Origin: Dermatemys mawii
Lineage: Eukaryota > Chordata > Testudines > Dermatemydidae
NCBI GenBank assembly: GCA_007922305.1
Contig: ML677342.1
Span: forward strand, 620,001 to 684,000
Reading direction: 5' to 3'
DNA length: 64,000 nucleotides
The notes beneath the pieces were generated by a model, which had not been told where the DNA came from, did not search any database, and saw only the letters and a list, made by a program, of their open reading frames with translations. How positions within the stretch are numbered: the first letter of the stretch is position 1; each line of letters starts with the position of its first letter. Below are positions 36,086 through 45,832 of the stretch, in pieces. The translations under genes and the position numbers were made by a program.

Positions 36086-36747
36086 CAAGGGTGGGGAAAC
36101 TTTTTGGCCCAAGGGCCACATTGGGCTTCAAAATGGTGCGGAGGGCCGGATAGGGAAGGCTGTGCCTCCCCAAATGGCCTGGCCTGCTCCTGCCCCCTAT
36201 CTGCCCCCTGCCTGCCTCCCTCGGAACCCCCAACCCATCCAACCCCCCCTTCGTACCCTGATCGCCCCTCTGGAGACCCCCAACCCTAACTTCCCCCCCC
36301 CCAGAACCCCACCCTCTAAGGCCCCCTACTCCTTATTCCCTAACTGCCCCCTTCTGAGACCCCCTCGAAACCACCACCACCTTGGACCCCACCTCCTAAG
36401 CCCCCTTCCCCTCCACTCCCCTTCCTGCCCGCGGCTTACCTGCTCAGCCAGCTCCAGCGGCTCAGCCCTCCCCATGCTCCCAGCCCGGCGCCCGCGCTGG
36501 GGAGTGCGGCCCCTGCGGCTCCTCCGGGCTTGGCTCCCTGCGCTCCCGGCCAGCACCCCCAATCGGGAGTGCAGGGCTCCCGCGGGTCCTCCCGGCCCCC
36601 TTCTCCCAGCCCGCCCCCAGGCCGGCAGTGCAGACCCATGGCTAGCTGTGCTCGCCTGGTGCCCTAGGCTGGGAGTGGCACCAGCCCCCCGACACAGCTG
36701 GCGGGCCGGATAAAAATGGCCCACGGGCCATAGTTTGCCCACTCCTG
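36086..36747 (+). mobile_element. GC-rich hAT-type element, copy D, perfect 8-bp target duplication
   Basis: It starts caagggtggggaaacttttt and ends catagtttgcccactcctg. The 8 bases aactatgg occur exactly at 36078-36085 and 36748-36755. The pyrimidine-rich interior has no coding capacity; long frames are spurious. Confidence 0.92.
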
Positions 36748-36755
36748 AACTATGG

Positions 36756-37975
36756 ACTTCTCCAATGAAAAGGCTGCTGAGACCAGGATCTTGGGCATCT
36801 GGTCAGTACTGCTCACATCATCTGAGTTTGTTGCCTGAGCAAACTCATGATGTCCTGGTGCACTTCCTGATGCACCTGTCTTTTTCCCTCTCCTGCAGCA
36901 ATTGCTCTCCCCATTCTCAGTCTTTTATGGTCATATGGCACCTCCCAAGCCCTGTGTTCACAAACTGAGGCAGTAGAGGATGGGAGGGTGTTATAAGGCG
37001 TGTCCTTCGGAATCCTATTCTTTCTCCTCCTGATCAGGGTCAGACATTCAGAGGCACCTTTCTAGGTCACCTTGCCAAAGGTTGCTGATTAAAACAGACA
37101 GAAACAGCACCAACATACAGTCACAATGGAAAGGGAAAGATAGGTTTCAAAACTTTCTTGCATTATCCTCCTGTGAAATGTTCATTGTCACTTTAGCTTT
37201 GGAGCACCATACTGCAGCACCGCTCAGCAGCTCAAACCATGGTGAGTGTTCTGTTGCACAGCAGCTTTGATTATTTGACACCCCTCCCTGGATATGGGTA
37301 TAAGGAAAATGTAGTGAATAATGGCACTATTTTCACAGACAGTGGTGATGTTTTTTGGCTGACATCTCACTGCTGAGGATGATAAAGGCACAGAGAACCT
37401 AGCTGCAATTGATGTCCCAAATCCACCTGGTCCTGTGTGCTGAAGCCTGTTTACTGCAGCAGTGCCAACCAAACTTATTGCAGAGTGGTGTGGGAAGTTC
37501 TCCTATTGTGGGGAAGAAACAAGGATGTGCTGTCTAGGAATCTTTGGAACAGGATTGCAGAATATCTCCATGAAAGTTTCATTGACATCTCTCATGAGGA
37601 TAGACGAGACATCCCTATTCAGAAAAACAATTTATTCTGCATGGCCCCCTTCTGCCTGCCTCAACAAGTGAAAGAATTGAAAAGTGGACCCGAGTATAGG
37701 AACTGATCTGATGTGAACTGTGTAACTGGAGTACCATACCACCTTACCTGAGCTCCCTTCCCCTTTGTCAGCACATCTGCACTCACCTGATAGGACTGGC
37801 TTGACTCCAGCAGTTTCAAACAGGTCTTGCCTAAAGTATGGTCCCTGCCACATCTCCTCCCGCCTCCTTTCTTGTAGAGGAAAGACCTCAATATTGATGC
37901 AAAAATTACATTATTATTATTATTATTATTTATTATTATTACATTAATAAAATTATTTTGACTGACTTTCTTAAA
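36756..37975. other. Internal Harbinger sequence between the two gene relics
   Basis: No named domain. The segment lies inside the Harbinger ends and is presumed to be its spacer. It ends with a (tta)n microsatellite at about 37910-37945 just before the Penelope-like insertion. Confidence 0.45.
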
Positions 37976-38010
37976 TCATTACAAACTTGTCTGCATCTTT
38001 ACAGATGATT

Positions 38011-38284
38011 CTGTCTGAGGGGTTGGAGCAAATTCCACCATGATTTCAACAGCTTCCACCCCACCATCCACCTCAGCCTGGACCTGTCTACACGGGAAGT
38101 CCACTTCCTAGACACCACGGTGCAAATTAATGATGGCCATATCAACACCACCCTATACTGAAAACCTACCGACAGCTATGCCTACCTTCATGCCACCAGC
38201 TTCCATCCCGAGCACACCACACAATCCATTGTCTACAGCCAAGCACTGAGGTACAAATCGCATTTGCTCCAACCCCTCAGACAG
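38011..38284. repeat. 23-bp perfect inverted repeat within the Penelope-like element
   Basis: 38011-38033 is the exact reverse complement of 38262-38284 (core tctgaggggttggagcaaat). The 228 bases between carry the FLDT region. It lies at or near the 5' truncation point. Confidence 0.9.
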
Positions 38285-38745
38285 AGGCCAACACCTACAA
38301 GATCTCCACCAAGCTTTCTCAAAACTACAATACCCACACAAGGAAATAAGGACACAGATCAACAGAGCCAGACGTGTACCCAGAAGCCTGCTGCTGCAAG
38401 ACAAGCCCAAGAAAGAAAACAACAGAACACCACTGGCCATCACCTACAGTCCTCAGTTAAAGCCTCTCCAACGCATCATCAGTGATCTACAACCCATTCT
38501 GGACAACAATTCCTCACTTTCACAGGCCTTGGGAGGCAGGCCAGTCCTCGCCCACAGACCTGCCAACCTCAAGCATATTCTCACCAGCAACAGCACACCG
38601 CGCCATAATAACTCTAACTCAGGAACCAATCCATGCAATAAACCTTGATGCCAACTCTGCCCACACATCTACACCAGCAACATCATCACAGGACCAAACC
38701 AGATCAGCCACACCATCACTGGTTCATTCACCTGCACATCTACCA

Positions 38746-39054
38746 ATGTAATATATGCCATTATGTGCCAGCAATGTCCCTCTGCTATGTACATCGGCCA
38801 AACTGGACAGTCCCTACGAAAAAGGATAAATGGACACAAATCAGATATCAGGAATGGCAATATACAAAAACCTGTAGGAGAACAGTTCAACCTCGCTGGA
38901 CACACCATAAAAGATTTGAAGGTCAGCATTTTGCAGCAAAAAAACTTCAAGACCAGACTGCAAAGGGAGACTGCAAAGCTGCAATTCATTTGCAAATTTG
39001 ATACAATCAATCAAGGATTGAACAAAGATTATGAGTGGCTAGCTAACTACAAAA
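38746..39054 (+). pseudogene. GIY-YIG endonuclease domain of the Penelope-like element
   Basis: About 100 codons are open from VIYAIMC to YEWLANYKSS. Visible are the Cys-x-x-Cys pair (CQQC), the core MYIGQTGQSLRKRINGHKS with Tyr, Gly, Arg and His in expected positions, and EQFNLAGHTIKDLKV downstream. In Penelope-like elements this nuclease nicks target DNA to prime reverse transcription. This domain is much better preserved than the RT part, which has stops at 38159-38161 and 38647-38649. Confidence 0.8.
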
Positions 39055-39272
39055 GCAGCTTCTCTTCTCTCGCTATTCACACCTCCAGTTCAGCTGCTAG
39101 AGGAATACCACACCCTCCCAGATTAGACATAACAAGCTGCTCCAGCCTCATTGGACTAATGCTGTTATCTCCCACCTGGTTCTTACCTACCTATTTATAC
39201 CTGCCCCTGGATACTTCCACTGCATGCATCCGACGAAGTGGGTATTAGCCCATGAAAACTTATGCTCTAATA

Positions 39273-39438
39273 CAGCCTGCACAACTCGGAAAGCAGCAAG
39301 GGCCATATTACTGCAAAAAAACCCAGCTGCGGGCCGAAAAGCCCCGCTCTCGCCCACCCCATCTGCTTCCCCCCACCCCTACTCTCCCCCTGCGGGCCAC
39401 ACAGTGAGCCCGTGTGGGCCGCATGTTGTGCAGGCCTG
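39273..39438. mobile_element. Small hAT-like MITE in the Penelope tail
   Basis: It starts cagcctgcacaactcgg and ends catgttgtgcaggcctg, which are inverted copies. Flanks ctctaata (39265-39272) and ctccaata (39439-39446) differ at one base. Removing it restores the expected Penelope tail (tatgctctaatact-like join into ttagtctttaaggtgccac). Confidence 0.88.
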
Positions 39439-39533
39439 CTCCAATACTTTAGTTAGTCTTTAAGGTGCCACAGGACTCTGTCACTTCTGCAATTCCAGAC
39501 TAACATGGCTACCCCTCTGATTCTTGACTGCAG

Positions 39534-39882
39534 TGCTCTGTAGAGTGTTGGTGTGGTCACCACCAAGTATGGGATGGTTTGTTGTAAAACGGCAGGTCTG
39601 GAGGCAGCACCAGATTTCTTGTTGCCCTCCTTTGCCTTCTGGTATCTCAGGCAAAGTTCCTTTTCTGCCAGGTGCCACTACTGCTCATCCCAAACATGCC
39701 CGTTTCAGCATCCCCTCTGCAATCTGCAAATAGCTGTCAATATTTCTGTGGCTGTTCCATAGCTGTGCTTGCACAGCCTCTTCTCCCCACATAAGTAGAT
39801 CCAGAACTTCTTGCCTGCTCTCAGAAGGAGTGCTTCTAGCGCCTCTGGAGCTGGCCTGGTCTGATGCACAACAAAGGTGCAC
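39534..39882 (-). pseudogene. Harbinger Myb/SANT-like accessory gene, broken
   Basis: The minus-strand text includes LLMWGEEAVQAQLWNSHRNI, DSYLQIAEGMLKRACLG and, after a shift, CRFTTNHPILGGDHTNTLQS. This is the trihelix/Myb-like DNA-binding protein that accompanies the transposase in PIF/Harbinger elements and is needed for its nuclear import and end recognition. The conserved Trp and the ILGGD tail are visible. One frameshift and missing middle residues break it. Confidence 0.7.
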
Positions 39883-40424
39883 TGGTAGGTATGTTCCTTG
39901 TGGGGGAGGAAGTTGGGAAAAGGAATTTCAAAAACACACAGGAGATTTTAAAGGAGGGGTGAGGAGGTGGTGTGCAGCTTCGGGTCTCTGTGACTTCTTG
40001 ACTGCAGAGTTTGTGACCGGAGTGGCCACTGTTGCAGGAATAGGAGCACTGTGGGACAGCTATTGGAGCGCAGTTAGAGTTGACATAGGAAATGCAGTGA
40101 TTACACTCACACAGTCAGCCTAAGTAGGTCAGCTGTGTCACTTGAGGAGGTGGTGTCATTGCGTCACTGTAGTGGTGTGCATATGTTGGCAGGAGACAAA
40201 TTTTGGTGTAGACACATGCCACAACTAGGTCAATGCAAGTCAACCTACCTATTTGTAGTATAGACCAGGCCTGAGTATACAATGCACTAAGTTAATGCCA
40301 ACAATCAGCCTATGAAATGAATCTTAAAATCTTTATCAGAAGTTTGCCAGAAACTTGTGTTTAATAACTGATTATATAAAAACTCCAAAATTTTTTAATA
40401 ACGTTTGAACTATCACTTTTCCAG

Positions 40425-40522
40425 GCATCAATAAATTTACAAAGAAACTTCGCAGTCCATATGCAATTGATAACAATGAGCTACTTGACTTCCTTTCCAG
40501 AGTTCCCTCAGATGTACAAGTG
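40425..40522 (+). CDS. MCTP1: MCTP1 coding exon, membrane-proximal cytosolic tail
   Basis: This 98-bp exon has its acceptor AG at 40423-40424 (cacttttccag) and a GT donor at 40523 (gtgtgt, weaker than the other two). Two bases complete Gly, then 32 codons read [20 protein letters not shown] followed by [12 protein letters not shown]. This strongly conserved charged tail follows the last transmembrane helix in MCTP1. The exon begins about 150 bp downstream of the right edge of the large Harbinger carcass, so the transposon nest ends very near the splice acceptor without disturbing it. Confidence 0.95.
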
Positions 40523-41584
40523 GTGTGTATATATTTTTTTAATTCTCATATGGTTGTCAATTTACCATTAGATTAATAATTCTGTGGCTTTGTTTTATAT
40601 AATTTTGAAAACTATTATTTTGTTTTGACTTTATATTCTCTGGCCCATTGAAACTGAAACTGGCTGGTGAATCTTCTGTACTTTTTCCAGTTAGGGAATT
40701 AGTTTTTGCCTTCATTGTGTCTTTAGGGAGCCGGAGGGGCAATCAGTTAAAAAAAAATAATGTTTGGGACATGGTAGTGGAGTTGCTATTAGTCAACCAC
40801 CAGGGACTGTTGTAAATATTGCTGGAGTAGTGCAGTGCTGGGGTTTGTTGTAGGAAGTGCTGCTGCCTGAAGCCCCTGAAGAGAGGAAATCAGGATATCC
40901 GATAATAAAAGGACATTCAGTAGTGCAGTCATTGGCAGGCTGTTTTGTCCAGTATTCTGTAGTAGCACTGTGAATATGTAAGGTGAAAATTTTTGTTGTT
41001 TTATTTACTAGAGGGGATGAGGTCACCCTTTTAAAAAATGTGTTATGAAGTTTGTGCACTTATATTGTGGTATGGGAGTCTACATGAACGGTTAAGTGTT
41101 ACAGCATGTTCTCATAAATCACTAGGTAGATCAAGAGGACTGGCTTTCAGCATTTTCAGATGCTGGGTTAAATTCATACTTGGTGTTGCACTTGCATACA
41201 TTATGTCTAAAGCTGCCCCTCTACATGCTGTGGGTTGTGCATTACTGGAGAATGTATTACATAAAAATGTAAGGAATTTTTATTGATCTCTTTCAACTGT
41301 ATACTGTTTTATTTTCATTGTCATATTTTGTGAGGAAAACAAAAAGACTTCACTAAATCAATACCGTTTTATTTCCTGGCACGATTTTCCTCATTCTGAT
41401 TTTTCTTACTCCAGATCTCTCATTTTATTGTTTTTGCAGCCCAGCTGCAGATCCCATACAGTTTGAAGCAGGATAGCACTTTTCTTTCCCCCAAGGAAAA
41501 AGAAATCTTATTCCTTTGGTACTCGCTTTTCCGCTGGCGAGTGGCCACCTGACCAGTTTCTTTCTGAACGTTGTGTTTAAACAG
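40523..41584. other. Last MCTP1 intron
   Basis: Donor gtgtgt at 40523 and acceptor aaacag at 41584. No mobile element is recognised within it. Confidence 0.85.
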
Positions 41585-41656
41585 GTGCACTACCAAGAGC
41601 TGAAACAAGATCCCAGTCACAGCCCAAATAAGAGGAAGAGAAACAATCCTGGCTAG
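41585..41656 (+). CDS. MCTP1: MCTP1 last coding exon with stop codon
   Basis: The acceptor AG is at 41583-41584 (tgtttaaacag), followed by 24 codons including a TAG stop at 41654-41656. The encoded tail reads VHYQELKQDPSHSPNKRKRN and then NPG. It matches the known MCTP1 C-terminus in layout: Tyr-Gln-Glu-Leu, a Pro/Ser linker and a terminal basic cluster. Phase is 0 on both sides, so the four exons give one continuous frame of 129 residues. The 3' untranslated region follows; its end is not fixed by sequence alone. Confidence 0.93.
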   Translation: MHYQELKQDPSHSPNKRKRNNPG

Positions 41657-41900
41657 CCAGCTTCATCTCCTGAGGAGTCTAGCATCTGCTGGGGGAAGAT
41701 AAAAGGAAAAGCCCAAAGCCTAGGCAGCATTTCCTTTCTCTAAGCTTTTTATTTATTTTGCCTTTTTATCACAATGGAGAGAATTTGTAAATATTGCACA
41801 AAGGCATTGAAAATATATTTAGCATTGTATAGACAAATTTGATGAAGTCTTCAAATATGGGTTTCGCTGTGGGGAAAGCCTGTGATTGATAACGTAACAC

Positions 41901-41906
41901 AATAAA
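41901..41906 (+). terminator. Candidate proximal polyadenylation signal for MCTP1
   Basis: The canonical hexamer aataaa lies about 245 bases after the MCTP1 stop codon. A second aataaa lies at 42669-42674. Either could serve a short or a longer 3' UTR. The hexamer is common by chance in this AT-rich sequence, so the call is positional only. Confidence 0.3.
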
Positions 41907-44900
41907 AATACCTAATGTAAAATAAGTGATAGATATGTAATATCTTTTGATAGCAGAAGGCACATAAAACTAAATTAAATATTCAAATCATGCTGATTAA
42001 ATCTGCAAAAATATAAATTTAAATCTGATTTGAAAATGTAAGTGCAGTTTTATTTGAATGTTAATATTTTTATCCAATAAGTTTCCATTACAGTTTTTTA
42101 TGTTTTATACATTTAAACGAAAATACAATGTAATGGAACCTACTGCATTTAAGTTTTATCAAAGCTTTAGACACTCTTGTTAACCTCTGATGCAGTATAT
42201 TTACACTGACTTGGGCTGCTTGTAAGCTAATGAGAATTATACCATGTGAAAATCTCTTACTGGAGCTCCATTAATTGAAGAGATTCCTGCCTTTTTTATC
42301 ATTCCACCATGCGACTTTAAAATACATACATATATCTAAAAATACTGCCAGGTTTGTAACTGACTGCATCTCTTTTTATATGTACCTCTAATATTAATTT
42401 GTACTAACTAGTTCAGTGAATGAAGTACATATAGTTCAATTGTAAGGAAAATACTATCAAACTAAATCCATATTGCTTCAGGTGAACACCATTTGTGCAC
42501 ATAAAGAACTTTAATACTAAACTGTTACAGAAAATGTTTTTGCTTTCTAATTACAAGGTCATATTAAAATGCTTTATGGCATATTATATTACCTGGTACT
42601 GGTGTGACACACACTGTAAGGGAAAAATGCAGTGGTAAAAGTGATATACCAGTTTTATTTCTTTATTTAATAAAGTAATCAGTTCTCCTGATACAGACGT
42701 TCCCCACTGCCTGAAAGTCTATTTTGTAAATTAAATGGCACACACAAAAATGATTTACATTTCAAATGTTTTAATAGCCACTGCATAAATAACACAACGA
42801 TATATCCATATCTTTGCTTTGAGAGTTCTACACCTAAAGTAACTCCCCACTTAAGATTGTGCTATACACTAACTAAGGGCCTGACTGTTTTGACTCTTAG
42901 TCAACACTCCTAGTAAAATTACCTTGTGAAGCAGCTGGCTTGTGTTGTGCTTGCTGGGAAAGTTATTTTGCACTACTGTAGCAATATGTATTTGAAAAGA
43001 AAAGAATATTTAGAAATAGTGTGTGCAGGGAAATGTATATATGTGTCTAAATAATTAACTGCATTGCTCATGAAAGCTAATTTGGAAACTTACTTTTGTT
43101 GTAAAGATATGTTGCTAATTACTGTTTCTTATAATACAGCTATTTTGATCTTTTCTGTTTGTATAACATGCCTGAAAGAATGCCACTCCTATTACCTTTC
43201 TGTGAAAAACCTTTGGCCTAAATGTGCTCCAGTTAGATCATTGTTATAGTGATCTATTAAAAATGCACCGTTCACTGGTAATTGCTGAAGAACAATACAC
43301 TATTCATGAACAATTCAGCCTTACTAAAGCATCAGTATATTAAATTGAAAGTTATTTCAAACAAAAGTGTAAAATTTTGTCCCCCATTGGTGTGTCCAGA
43401 ATTTCTCTGCTGTACTGAAAGCCTTGGACTCTATCTTATCCATCAGTTAGTTGTGCATTTTCCTATACTAAATTTCTAATATTTAGTTCAATGCTGTAAA
43501 TGTTCTAATGTTCATTGCTTAGCTACTCCGGAAGGCAGCCAGGAGCTATGCTGTAGTATAATGTGCTGCCACCTTTATTCTTAAATGTTTGTGAGTCCCT
43601 TGCAGATGAAAGTGCAAGTAATTCCATAAATTTAGAGATGGGGCTTCTGTCACCCTCCTCCTTACATATTCTGGTCCCCTCAGCATCCTCTCACTCCCTT
43701 ACATGTGGGTTAAGGTGGGGAGAGGGGGAAGACTATTGGTTCCTGCCTGCACAAGTCATAGGAGCTCTAAACAACCTGTTTCTGCTCCTTAAAAGGGATT
43801 GGTAAAGGATTTAAAGGAGGTATTCTTTAATTTGATCCCACTGGCCTTTTGCTATGGAGTATCCACACTGGACAACTGCCCCACATTTACATAAGCAGTT
43901 TTTGACATACTAGTTTAACTCCTCTTTCATATTTGTCCCAAGTAAGCCCCCTGAAGTATATTTTTCAAGATTAAAATCAAAAGGAGAGAGTTACCACTTA
44001 AACGTTAGGTAGGTAAAGCTTTAAAAGTAGTATCTCGTGCAAATGAATTTTACATAAGCAATACTGATTAAAAATGCAACCTCATCATACAGGATGGGCC
44101 TGCAGCAGTTAAATCTAGTGCTCCACCATGGTTTCTCATTGATCTGTCTGTTGTATAGGATGCCCTGTGGGGACTAGTCTTGACTTGTGCCTCATGTTAG
44201 TAGTTTAGAGGTTATTTCTACAGCTATTTAGATACTTAATGTGAAATTATCTCATGGCATTTCTGATACAATTTTTTACAGCAATATTTTACCATTTTAC
44301 TTTATTAAAGTAGTAATGTATCCATTCACAGAAAACACCCACCATGTTTGATCTATACCTTCTCATTTCTGCCACAAAGGAGGGGGGAAAAGAGTAATCA
44401 ATCATTTAGTATCTTTTCTCAGAAAGGGATGCTGCATTATAACTTAGGTCAAACAGGGATTTTCACAAAATAAGTATGTAGGGTCGAGTATGCTCTAGTA
44501 TCACATGTGGCAAGGGACTAACAGTCAGGAGGACTTTATTCTCATCTCTGTGAGACTCAGTGACTCAGTTTGTGATAGTACCTTAGTTGTGCTCTAAGTA
44601 GTTCTCACAATAATGAGAAGCTTAACTAAAAAGTGCTACCCTGTATTTACTATAATATTTTGAATAAGACTTTAATATTACTTACTGTAGAATAGGTAAG
44701 AGTTAAACTATTAGTGGAATAAGCACAGTACTTAAGAAGGCTGCATGTTATAACAATACATTTTTTTACTATGCTATTAGGCAGTAAGACTATGGCAAAC
44801 AATACTTTTAGGAGGAAGGGGAAAAGAGTTAAAACTACCAACACCTATCCAATATGACGACAATAGAAAATCACATTTCTTCTAATATAAACAGCACAAA

Positions 44901-44915
44901 GTAAGGGAGGGAGAA

Positions 44916-45462
44916 CATTTTATATTAACTTCCGTTTAAGACAACTAATGTTTAAAGGAAACCCCTAAGAAGACAGCCACCACACCCCCTTTCTACATTT
45001 AACAAATCACAGAAAGCTAAGATAGCTCAAAAGATTTATGCAGGTTCTTTCCCAAGCACCAATATGCTCACTGGCTCTAAACAAGTACACCAGCCTCCTA
45101 CTTCTCCTTAATCTATTCTGCTATGAGAGGGTATCTGCTATGAGAGGGTTTACAGGGGAAACAGACTCATTTCCCAGCATGCCACAGTCTTGGTGGGGTG
45201 ATTTCCAGATTCTGTTGCAAGAAACAGCTGGTTGAAGCAGAGGCCACTCCCTTTTTAAAACTGTGATCGTTAGGCTCTAGGAAGAGGCCTTCTCTCCCAT
45301 GCTTCCACCACAGATTAACGCCTCTGATCTGAAACCTTCCTCTTCCAGAGGCTTTGGAGAGCAAGACTGCAATTACAGGTATGGGGGCAACAGACACATT
45401 TGGAACATTTTATATTAACTTCAGTTTAAGACAACTAACTTTTAAAGGAAACCACTGTTAAA
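44916..45462. repeat. Pair of about 50-bp direct repeats
   Basis: The block with cattttatattaacttc, gtttaagacaactaa and tttaaaggaaacc occurs at about 44916-44964 and again at about 45405-45455 with a few differences. About 440 bases lie between, including a short repeat of tctgctatgagagggt (45117 and 45134). There are no terminal motifs of a known element. Confidence 0.75.
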
Positions 45463-45732
45463 TCCTTTCCTAGGGAACTTTGACTGCTCTCAGAAAGAGC
45501 TGTGAGATATTTAGCTCATTAATGGGATTGATGTAAACCTGGTATCTTTACAAAAAGGCACTATTACCTTTTTCAAGAGCACTTAGAGAACTATGTGGAA
45601 GATGACCAAGGTTGAGAGCATGAAGCAGCTAGTCAACACTCCTTTTGCTGTAGTCCCAGCCACTTGATTGGGAAGTAGAGAGAGGCAAGAAACTAGAGCA
45701 TGAAGGCCCTTAAAGGCAGGGGGGGGGGGGGG

Positions 45733-45832
45733 NNNNNNNNNNNNNNNNNNNNNNNNNNNNNNNNNNNNNNNNNNNNNNNNNNNNNNNNNNNNNNNNNNNN
45801 NNNNNNNNNNNNNNNNNNNNNNNNNNNNNNNN
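45733..45832. other. Assembly gap, 100 N, preceded by a G run
   Basis: Exactly 100 N directly after a run of about 14 G. The homopolymer probably stopped the assembly, so the local order and distance are uncertain. Confidence 0.98.

Larger units (their letters stand above)
37976..39525 (+). mobile_element. Penelope-like element (RT remnant plus GIY-YIG endonuclease), 5'-truncated
   Basis: One broken frame carries the Penelope RT C-terminal part: TIHLSLDLSTREVHFLDTTV with the FLDT motif, then SYAYLHATSFHPEHTTQSIV. The domain after it reads VIYAIMCQQCPSAMYIGQTG then QSLRKRINGHKSDIRNGN, the YIG/Arg/His layout of the GIY-YIG nuclease with the Cys pair typical of these elements. The 3' end is the family terminus: catgcatccgacgaagtggg, aggtgccacaggactctgtc, then gactaacatggctacccctc. 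The left boundary is approximate. A small hAT element sits in the tail. Confidence 0.85.
31997..40275. mobile_element. PIF/Harbinger DNA transposon with two gene relics, carrying nested insertions
   Basis: The left end has ccatgtctacactacaaag. The right end, read in reverse, has ggcctggtctatactacaaa. These are matching terminal repeats of the family whose core is ctacactacaaa. Inside, a transposase relic lies on the plus strand (32650 to 35650, interrupted) and a Myb/SANT-like gene relic on the minus strand (39534-39882), the two-gene set of PIF/Harbinger elements. Four younger elements split it: CR1 (32808-33895), hAT copy C (34580-35473), hAT copy D (36086-36747) and a Penelope-like element (about 37976-39525). 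Without these the carcass is about 4.1 kb, a normal size for an autonomous element. The flanking 3-bp duplication could not be seen. Confidence 0.72.
41657..45732. other. MCTP1 3' UTR and downstream sequence
   Basis: No further gene. An AT-rich 3' UTR of unknown length follows the MCTP1 stop. 44490-44620 resembles an old MIR (ggactttattctcatctctg, tgactcagtttgtgatagta). Two direct copies of a roughly 50-bp block lie at 44916 and 45405 (separate entry). Confidence 0.5.

Noticed and set aside
37906..37945. (tta)n run as a regulatory element
   Set aside because: Ordinary microsatellite beside an insertion junction.
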